From Chara braunii (lineage: Eukaryota > Streptophyta > Charophyceae > Charales > Characeae): a DNA stretch of 22,523 nt. The notes under the pieces are model-generated. The model was not told the origin of the DNA. It saw only the letters and a program-made list of their open reading frames with translations, and did not search any database. Of this stretch, positions 16,760 to 22,523 are shown one piece after another. Numbering within the stretch: position 1 is the first letter of the stretch; every line of letters begins with the position of its first letter. The translations under genes were made by a program, and so were the position numbers. The stretch covers positions 450,011 through 472,533 of the forward strand of contig BFEA01000385.1 of the NCBI GenBank assembly GCA_003427395.1. The letters run 5' to 3'.

Positions 16760-16863
16760 TGAATGGGATGGGTATTTCAATGTTCTACAGAATGTTGAAA
16801 TCGACACTAGAGATTTGCTGATCGGGACTAAGAAAACCTTCAAACCACTCCTCGTTTTAAGCA
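16760..16863 (+). mobile_element. Candidate 104-bp LTR of a miniature retrotransposon
   Basis: The segment begins TG (TGAATGGGATGG) and ends CA (CGTTTTAAGCA). A purine tract precedes it, and after a TT spacer TGGTATCAGAG (16866-16876) follows, the sequence complementary to the 3' end of plant initiator tRNA-Met. A diverged copy of its first 75 bases lies at about 17510-17590, and its last 20 bases are echoed before 15981. This is the layout of very short LTR elements of the TRIM/SMART type, which often form tandem arrays. Divergence of the other copies makes the boundaries uncertain. Confidence 0.35.
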
Positions 16864-16865
16864 TT

Positions 16866-16876
16866 TGGTATCAGAG
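16866..16876 (+). promoter_or_regulatory. Primer-binding-site-like sequence for initiator tRNA-Met
   Basis: TGGTATCAGAG matches the first 11 bases of the plant retrotransposon primer-binding site (TGGTATCAGAGC). In the homologous position of unit A (15981-15991) the sequence is TGGTAGCATAA, a decayed version. Confidence 0.45.
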
Positions 16877-17600
16877 TACTACGTCCGTTTCTCCTAATAA
16901 CCAGATCAGATCAGTCATCATTACCGTTAAGTATCCCATTATTGCTATGTGACAACATCCCATCCTATTCCGCATTCAATCCACAATTCCCCCTATGATT
17001 ATTACTATCACATTCGATTGTTATGTAACTGGAGTCCCTCTTCCACCGCTCGTCGATTTTATACATTAATAGCATAATCCCATATGATCCCCTCTTCTAA
17101 CTCACCATCGCCTACTTATTATCCATTCCCATTTTAGTAAGCAGGTATTCTCTGCAGTCTCTCCAATCTGTCATTATCATCGTCAATTATCTTCATCACC
17201 ACATGACAATACCCCATCCAACCCCGAGTCCCCCAACAAATACTATAATCATCTTCAACCCATTCGATCATCATATAAGTGGAATCTCTCTTTTATGGCC
17301 ACCGCTTATTAATCATGATCTCATTCAATTCTCAATTTGCCCAAATCACCACCACTTGCTAGTTATAATATCTCCATCTGATAGAGTCCTCCTCATCCCT
17401 TCGCTATGTTCATACTTCAATTATCCAAGCGTCGAGTTCGAAAAAGTAATGGGGAAGGAGGGGGGGAGGAGAGGGACGGGGAAGGAGGGGGGAGAGGAGA
17501 GGGTACGGATGTGTAGGATGGATAATCCAATGCTTTGCAAAATGTTGAGATCGACACTATAAATCGTTGATCATAACTTGAAAAATAATGACCCGATAGT

Positions 17601-17933
17601 AAGGGGGAATATTTGATGAATAACGTGATGTATTCACGGTGATTTACCCCGTATCGGTCATGTATGGAGACAAGGCAGGGGGGAGGTGATAAATTACAGA
17701 GGTGTGATAGACAATTAGTGCTTTTGTCCAATCAATTTCATTTGTATTTGGGGGGGAGGGAAGAAGAAAGAACGAGGGAAAAAAGAGGGGGAGGGATCAT
17801 CCATATAGATATAGGTCATGGGAAGAGACCCAAGGAAGATAAAACTTAGAAGCGAGGGGAAGACTGATTATATGAGGTTGACAACACCATATAGAATCAT
17901 ATATATATTTTTTTAAATGTCGCGTCGGGTCGC
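17601..17933. other. Intergenic, no gene seen
   Basis: Purine-rich with G-runs (about 17750-17760). TATGAGGTTGAC near 17872 repeats a block found near 14916. No gene evidence. Confidence 0.5.
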
Positions 17934-18668
17934 TTACACCACCACTACCTTTCTCACACTGCATCTTTTCGGGGGTCCCGAGGAGGCTTGAGCAAAGACA
18001 AATGTTTGGGCCTTATGGGTTCGAACAAAAAAGAAAAAAAAGAAAAAAAAAGAGCCAACAGAGGGGAAAGGAAGGACGTCGGGGAAGACCATGAGGGTGG
18101 TGTGCATGAAACAGTGTTTGAAGGAATGCACCTACCTAGAATAACAACTAGTTTTGTTTTGTTTTTTTCCCTTTTGATGTCGTTATAGTGCTCTACCAAC
18201 CAGGCAGGGCGGAATCCACGGACAGCTGACACTTTGCAAGAAAGGGGGCACTCTCATATATACTCAAGATTTTGTAATTGTTTTCATGTTTCTATAGTTT
18301 TTTTTTTCCTTCTTCTTTTCTTTTCCCGTGTAACAGCCCATTGGAGGGCATACTCTCACATACACCCGCAATTCTGTATCCAGTTGCTTTCACGTCCACA
18401 TAGTTTTTTTTTCTTTTTGTTTTCGTTGATCCTAGATGTGATGCCCTGATTACGGGAGGTTTGTAGCGCCCGTTGCTATGACATACTCTCATATGTATCC
18501 CGGATTTTGTGTATAGTTGCTTTCGCGTCGCTAGTGTTTTTTTTTTTTTTTCCCCATTTTTGAAGAGTACTTGAAAATAAAACATAATGAGACCCAGACT
18601 CGACAAAACTCAGTGCGCGGTGAAATTAAGGGTCGACAAAAATAGGCTCGAAGGTAGTGGTGGTTTAA
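17934..18668. mobile_element. TTAA-bounded inverted-repeat element, copy A (735 bp)
   Basis: The left end reads TTACACCACCACTACCTTT and the right end, reverse complemented, TTAAACCACCACTACCTT. The inner part holds three diverged repeats of a block GGGCATACTCTCATAT...ATTTTGT.TA.AGTTGCTTTC.CGTC..A...TTTTTT, at about 18246, 18348 and 18480. A last 100-bp block (ACTCGACAAAACTCAGTGCG) precedes the right end. The same terminal blocks occur in copy B (19504-20151) and in part near 20750-21000. There is no open frame with transposase features, so this is a non-autonomous element. TTAA at the termini is the target preference of piggyBac-type transposases, but the superfamily is only a guess. Confidence 0.65.
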
Positions 18669-18670
18669 GC

Positions 18671-18886
18671 CAATTAATTCAAAAATATTTTTTAATTTTA
18701 AGATACCACGTTTTATTCGGCCTATGACAGCGATACCACGACCTTTAATTGAAAACACATCTTTAATTGGAATTAGAATAGGTTTATTCATCTCTCTTTT
18801 AGGGGTAGGGCCCAATTATTTTCGCCTCTCAAAGTATTTGGCTTTTCGGTTAAAGTCTGTAGAGTCATTAAAGCAGATCCTGAAAC
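18671..18886 (-). pseudogene. tufA: Plastid elongation factor Tu fragment
   Basis: On the minus strand from 18886 the frame reads [20 protein letters not shown] then GENNW, the EF-Tu segment usually written GSALLALEALTENP...RGEN.W. About 15 residues are then missing, with a frame change at about 18812. The sequence resumes [20 protein letters not shown] then [20 protein letters not shown] and ends FELIGL, matching [35 protein letters not shown]. This spans the end of the GTPase domain and the start of domain 2. The gene is plastid-encoded in most algae. The fragment ends where copy A of the TTAA element begins and abuts an atpB fragment on the other side. It is an inferred nuclear plastid insertion. 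Confidence 0.85.
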
Positions 18887-19258
18887 AACTTGTACTTAGC
18901 TATGAGTGTTATTGATGATCTTATGAGAGGGATGAAAGTACTTGATACAGGAGCACCTTTGAGTGTACCTATAGGTGAAGCTACTTTAGGTCGTATTTTT
19001 AATATATTAGTAAAACCAATATATAATTTAGGTAATGTAGATATATCTTTTACTTTTCAATTTTTTCATATTTATAGAACTACTCCTGCTTTTACTCAAT
19101 TAGATTTTAAACTATTTAAGTTCGAAAATGGAATTAGGTAGTAAATATTTTGATACCTTATCGTAAATGTGGACAAATTGGATTACTTAGCGGTGTCGGA
19201 GTTGGTAAGACAATATTGATTATGTAACTTATTAATAATATTTCTAAAGCACAAGGGC
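18884..19258 (+). pseudogene. atpB: Plastid ATP synthase beta subunit fragment
   Basis: The frame reads [20 protein letters not shown] then [33 protein letters not shown], and later [19 protein letters not shown], matching CF1 beta ([35 protein letters not shown]). Two stops and a frame change follow at about 19139-19147. The sequence then continues ILIPYRKCGQIGLLSGVGVG then KTILIM, an internal stop, and LINNISKAQGP. The Walker A motif GGAGVGKT is SGVGVGKT at 19189-19212. It covers roughly residues 100-190 of the usual 480-500. Many substitutions are first- or second-position changes, so it is an old pseudogene. Codons are A/T-ending, as in plastid DNA. Confidence 0.9.
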
Positions 19259-19503
19259 CTCATCCGTCTTCTAATAATGTTTGAACCAATTACAGTTAGC
19301 ACATGTATCTTTCTCATCTCATATAAAACCTAAAAAATAATAATGTAAGTCATTTTCAAACTTCCCATTCCGGATACATGTTGTATCTCTCAACAACCCT
19401 CTGCCTCGTTGTCATCATGTATCAATACTTGATCCTACCCCTCTATACGGGCTCAATTGCTACTTAGGAATTCACTGCCCTTCATACGTCTAGTATTTCT
19501 CTG
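19259..19503. other. No gene seen; flank of plastid insertion
   Basis: A/T- and C-rich sequence without recognisable homology. It may include further decayed plastid sequence, but nothing readable. Confidence 0.45.
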
Positions 19504-20151
19504 TTAAACCACCACTATCTCTATCACTCTTGGGAAGAATGAAAAAACTTTCAGTTTTTTCACTTTTTTCGAGTTTCTCGGGGGTCTGCGGAGGCTCCGC
19601 AGTTGGGCTTTGTGGGACCCTCTGAAAAATAAAAAGACCAAGTCGAGAAAGGTCGTGCATGAAGATGTGCTCACACCATTACTCACAATAAAATATCTAA
19701 CTACTATTGTGACCAGTTTCAAGTTTCCGTTGTTCATGTTTTCGCTTTTTTTTTTTTTTTTTTTACCTGCCAGGGAGGCATAGTGCAGTCCATAGGCTGC
19801 TGACACTTCGTGGAGGAGGGCGCCCACACCACTACTTTGCAGAATGTATGAACCCACTTTGCTGCCCTCAAGTTCAGTTCGATTTTTTTTTATTTTTATT
19901 TTTTAAGAGTTGACACCCCTCACTGAGGGCATACTCACACTAACTTTGGGATAGGTATCTATCTGGTATCACGTCCAAAGGGGTGTTTGTTTTNNNNNNN
20001 NNNNNNNNNNNNNNNNNNNNNNNTTTTTCGTTTTTTATTTATTTACAAGAGTACTAGAAAAGAAACAAAACAGACCCCAAGCTCGACAAAACTTGGTGCG
20101 TAGTGAAAATCATGATCGGTGAAAACAGGCTGGGAGGTCGTGGTGGTTTAA
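19504..20151. mobile_element. TTAA-bounded inverted-repeat element, copy B (648 bp with gap)
   Basis: The left end is TTAAACCACCACTATCTC; the right end, reverse complemented, is TTAAACCACCACGACCTCC. TTAA is present at both outer edges (19504-19507 and 20148-20151). Blocks shared with copy A: TCGGGGGTCxxGxGGAGGCT near the left end (17970, 19578), GGGCATACTCxCA, and the terminal CTCGACAAAACTxxGTGCG block (18599, 20081). A gap of 30 N lies at 19994-20023 next to T-runs. A perfect stem GCGGAGGCTCCGC lies near 19589. No coding frame is present. Confidence 0.65.
19994..20023. other. Assembly gap of 30 N
   Basis: Thirty ambiguous bases flanked by TTTT and TTTTT inside copy B. The gap probably replaces a long T homopolymer like those in copy A. 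Confidence 0.98.
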
Positions 20152-20465
20152 AGAGTTTAATCGGTAACTCATCCAATCTTTAGGAATACCCTTATTTGTC
20201 ATCACTCGTACGATGAAGCTATCCTCCGCTTTCCACCATGTTCACAAGACCATAGTGTAATCGTCACGACTCCATTCGATCATCATATTTTAGGAAATGT
20301 CCTATCAAATCTTGGGGATCCCTCGCACTCTTTGACACTCTATAACGTTTTTGACATTCCTTGAAATTTTCTCCGCTCATCGACATTCATTGAATTTCTT
20401 TAAGCTTGATAAAATTTCTGGAAGCTCTATGCACTGACTGACACAATCGACCAGCCATATTGTCA

Positions 20466-20744
20466 ACACAAGTGGTTAACAGAGACTTCCAGAAGTGGTT
20501 AACAAAGAATTTCCTAAGCCTCATGGCACTGACACTTACAAAAATGTATCCAGCCATTTTCAGGGTCGAATCGATGTTCCCTTTTTTTTTCCCCTCACTC
20601 TTTCTGGAATCTGACAGCGGAATATGTGATCAGAGGATTGTAACCGTGATCACAATGACACTTGGAGGAATGTAACCAGCCATTTCATGGCCCAATCCGT
20701 GGTTCCATTTTTTTTTATTTTTTTTTTCTGGAATCTGACAATCT
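20466..20744. repeat. Local tandem repeats, periods about 24 and 129 bp
   Basis: AAGTGGTTAACA is repeated near 20470 and 20494. A larger unit occurs at about 20527-20620 and 20656-20744, sharing TGACACTT, GAATGTA/AAATGTA, CCAGCCATTT, a T-run and TTTCTGGAATCTGACA. The GACACTT...GAATGTA pairing also occurs inside copy B, so these belong to the same repeat family. Confidence 0.75.
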
Positions 20745-20749
20745 GATCA

Positions 20750-21000
20750 CGAGGCTGAGATGCCCTCACTGAGGGCACACTCACACTACCACTTCCAAGA
20801 ATGTACACAACTGGAATCACGACGTGGGTCTCTCCTTTGTTTTTTTTCCCTTGTTTTGTGAGTTTCACGGCCGCAACTTTTCTTGTTCCTTTTTTTTTTT
20901 TTACCCTGTGAGAGTACCATAAAGAAAATGGAGTGGGGCCCAGGTTTGGCGCAGTAAAATTCAGGGTAGGAAAAAACAGGCTCGGAGGTACTAGTGGAAA
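20750..21000. repeat. Truncated third copy of the TTAA element family
   Basis: CCCTCACTGAGGGCACACTCA (20762) parallels the block at 19916 in copy B. CAGGxTCGGAGGTACTAGTGG (20977-20997) parallels the right end of copies A and B, but stops short of GGTTTAA and runs into poly-A at about 20998-21017. The intermediate GAGAGTACCATAAAGAAAA and GGTTTGGCGCAGTAAAATTC also match. Confidence 0.6.
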
Positions 21001-21017
21001 AAAAAAAAAAAAAAAAA

Positions 21018-21400
21018 CCATCCCTGGGGTCTGACTGCAGTGCTCTCCACATGTGCAAAAGACAAAAAAATGCCAATAGTGAGAGGATGAGATAGATGCC
21101 TACTACCAAGAAAACTAAGATATTAAAAAAAAAAATGAAAAACTGAGATCGATGAGAGAAGAATATAGCTTACCTTTAAAAAAAAGTTAAAAAAATGCCA
21201 ATGTATCTTTCCATGTTCTGGTCGTGGATTCAGTCTCATTTTGCACGTTTGGAGAGTAGTGCAGCTAGGCCATGAGACTTACCATGATATTTGTCCTTTG
21301 TGCATGTCCACAGAACAGCGGAGTGAGCCGGCAAAAAAAAAGTAGTATTCTACGCCCAAAAAAAGAGGGTGGGGACTGTCCAAGCGATCCGGTAGCGCCT
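21018..21400. other. Intergenic, A-rich, no gene seen
   Basis: Several A-runs and AAAAAATGCCAAT repeated near 21066 and 21191. No gene evidence. Confidence 0.5.
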
Positions 21401-21562
21401 CGCGTGCGCTAATTCAGCGCTAGTTCGCAATGCGGGCCCGCAGTGGATTAGCGAACCTGGGCCGACCGAAGCTTGGGGAGCAAGTGGTCGCCTCGAGCCC
21501 GTACGACGCAGTGAGGGAAGAGACGGCCCTCGTACGGAGCCGACATAGCTGAGCTATGTCAA
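21400..21562. other. GC-rich patch with nested palindromes
   Basis: A sharp rise in GC content relative to the neighbours. GTTCGC (21423-21428) pairs with GCGAAC (21451-21456) around the palindrome GCGGGCCCGC (21432-21441). GACATAGCT and AGCTATGTC form a 19-base near-perfect palindrome at 21542-21560. CCGTACGACG and CCTCGTACGG lie between. It may be a structured RNA, a promoter-proximal GC island or a repeat end; none can be chosen. Confidence 0.5.
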
Positions 21563-22523
21563 CGTGAGACTATACCCAAACTGCCCCTTGATTGGGGTAG
21601 TGACGCCGGTGCGTTCTGTGGTACGGCCCCCTCACGACTCCCCCTGGCAGCCTGATTGCAATGAATTATGAACTCACTTACCTCAAGCTCGGGACGAAAA
21701 GACCTAGTTACCTCCGCAATTTCGGAGTCATTGTTTGCTCGTGCCTGCTGGAGCAGGCCCGAGACAAGAACTGGGCGTGGTGAAATCCAAACGGAAGATA
21801 TAACAGTAAGCGTGGATGGTTCGGAGCGGCGCATCTGGACGCAGTGGGAGAGCGTGCGGCTGCGGTGGCAGCGCTTCGGCATGTCCAAGGAGTACAATGC
21901 GTCTCGATCGACCTATCTACATCGCAAGGTAGTTGTAGGATCACTGATTTCGTGTTTGTTTTCTCACTCAATAGGGTCATTACATGCGCTTCCTATGGTC
22001 TGTGTAGTTTTCCATTCACGCTAAGTATTGGGCATATGTATTAGGTACTTGGTTCTTACATCTCGCTATGGAGGTTTCGAATACCCTTGGTTTGGTAATT
22101 GTGCCTGTCATGCTGTATCACACGCAGTTGTCTGTATTTGGGATCTCTGTTGGTTTGTTACTTATCATTACGCTTACGTCATAGTATGCTTTTGCCCCAT
22201 TTTCCTCCTTGGTCTTGCTTTAGTAGTCCTGTCGGTCAGTTGGGTGACATTTCTATTAAGTGGTCGACTTGGCCTCGATTACCGTCATTCGTCACACTAC
22301 GCTTTGTTTGGCCTTCTCGTTGGTGCTTAAGTTGCTTAGTCAGAGTGGAGAGCGATTGATTAGTTGGGCGGTCTTTTGTCTGTTTGTTGCTTCGATTATT
22401 AGTATGCCCTTAACGTTCCGTTTTTATAAACATGTATTGTTAAGTATCTTAGGATTGGCAGAGAGGGATAATTGGTGTTTTCCTTCTGCTTGGTTTTAGG
22501 TAATTTTCTGATCGGTAAGTTGG
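21563..22523. other. Possible gene region, not resolved
   Basis: Two overlapping plus frames are open through 21661-21930. One of them includes RRIWTQWESVRLRWQRFGMS and runs to YNASRSTYLHRK, followed by donor-like AAGGTAGTTG at about 21927. Further on, a T-rich frame from about 22011 to 22183 reads AKYWAYVLGTWFLHLAMEVS then NTLGLVIVPVMLYHTQLSVF and ends at a stop, giving one or two hydrophobic helices. Other T-rich frames to the window end are also hydrophobic, as expected from composition. A gene with introns is possible; I cannot support a model. Confidence 0.2.

Larger units (their letters stand above)
15951..17600. repeat. Diverged tandem duplication of an approximately 0.75-0.9-kb unit
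   Basis: Unit A (about 15951-16840) and unit B (about 16841-17600) align in order over most of their length. Shared landmarks: CACTCCTCGTTT (15961, 16848), CCATGTGACAAC / CTATGTGACAAC, ATCCTATT.CGCATTCAATC, TTTTAAxAAGCAGGTxTTCTC / TTTTAGTAAGCAGGTATTCTC, CATATAAGTGGAATC, a purine-rich tract, and AATGTTGAAATCGACACTA / AATGTTGAGATCGACACTA. Offsets vary between about 760 and 900 because unit A has extra sequence near 16500-16640. There is no coding capacity. The internal order resembles a miniature LTR retrotransposon repeated in tandem (see the sub-features). Confidence 0.8.

Noticed and set aside
18724-18915. Plus-strand 63-codon open frame resembling a small plastid membrane protein (a PsbL-like NTSL...NYF pattern was considered)
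   Set aside because: The opposite strand gives a long, clear EF-Tu match over the same bases, so the plus frame is its shadow.
21844-22330. Multi-pass membrane transporter in the T-rich end of the window
   Set aside because: All three plus frames are hydrophobic because of T-rich composition. No family motif is present and no frame stays open long enough.

Overview
This looks like a repeat-rich piece of nuclear DNA from a photosynthetic eukaryote. It holds no intact gene that I recognise. It contains long GA/CT and GT/CA microsatellites, homopolymer runs, tandem repeats, short inverted-repeat elements, retroelement debris and two clusters of decayed organelle-derived genes. The organism is best guessed as a streptophyte green alga of charophyte grade (Chara-like would fit). 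The mitochondrial fragment carries rpl2 directly followed by rps19, and its rps19 remnant resembles the streptophyte form (blocks [17 protein letters not shown] and YNGKCFVGL). The plastid fragment includes tufA, which is plastid-encoded in green and other algae but not in land plants. This is inference from family knowledge, and another alga cannot be excluded.

Layout. 1-4300: microsatellites, an artefactual-looking duplication around a single N, a 0.3-kb tandem repeat and otherwise unassigned sequence. 4356-4465: a 110-bp hairpin element with a second, opposite-facing copy at 9990-10098. 4686-5404 (minus strand): five coding-like blocks in shifting frames, a probable unrecognised pseudogene interrupted by a C-rich tract. 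5728-6236: a mitochondrial-derived patch (rpl2 3' end, rps19, and a group II intron reverse transcriptase scrap), all broken. 7267-9071: several tandem repeats, one candidate exon with an in-frame internal duplication, and a tandem pair of 64-bp stem-loop units. 11104-12660: degraded reverse transcriptase and other coding remnants. 14211-17600: tandem repeats, including an approximately 0.9-kb duplicated unit with features of a miniature LTR retrotransposon (primer-binding-site-like and polypurine-like sequences).

17934-20151: two copies of a 0.65-0.74-kb element bounded by TTAA and ACCACCACTACC-type inverted ends. They flank a plastid-derived patch made of a tufA fragment (minus strand) joined head to head to an atpB fragment (plus strand). 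20151-22523: more repeats of the same family, then a GC-rich palindromic patch and T-rich sequence with no assignable gene.

The pieces do not form a pathway. They record transposition, organelle-to-nucleus DNA transfer and tandem amplification. The most interesting items are the two inverted-repeat element families, which I could not match to a named family from memory, and the chimeric tufA/atpB insertion that ends exactly at a TTAA element boundary. Gene calls rest on reading translations by eye; no database search was possible.
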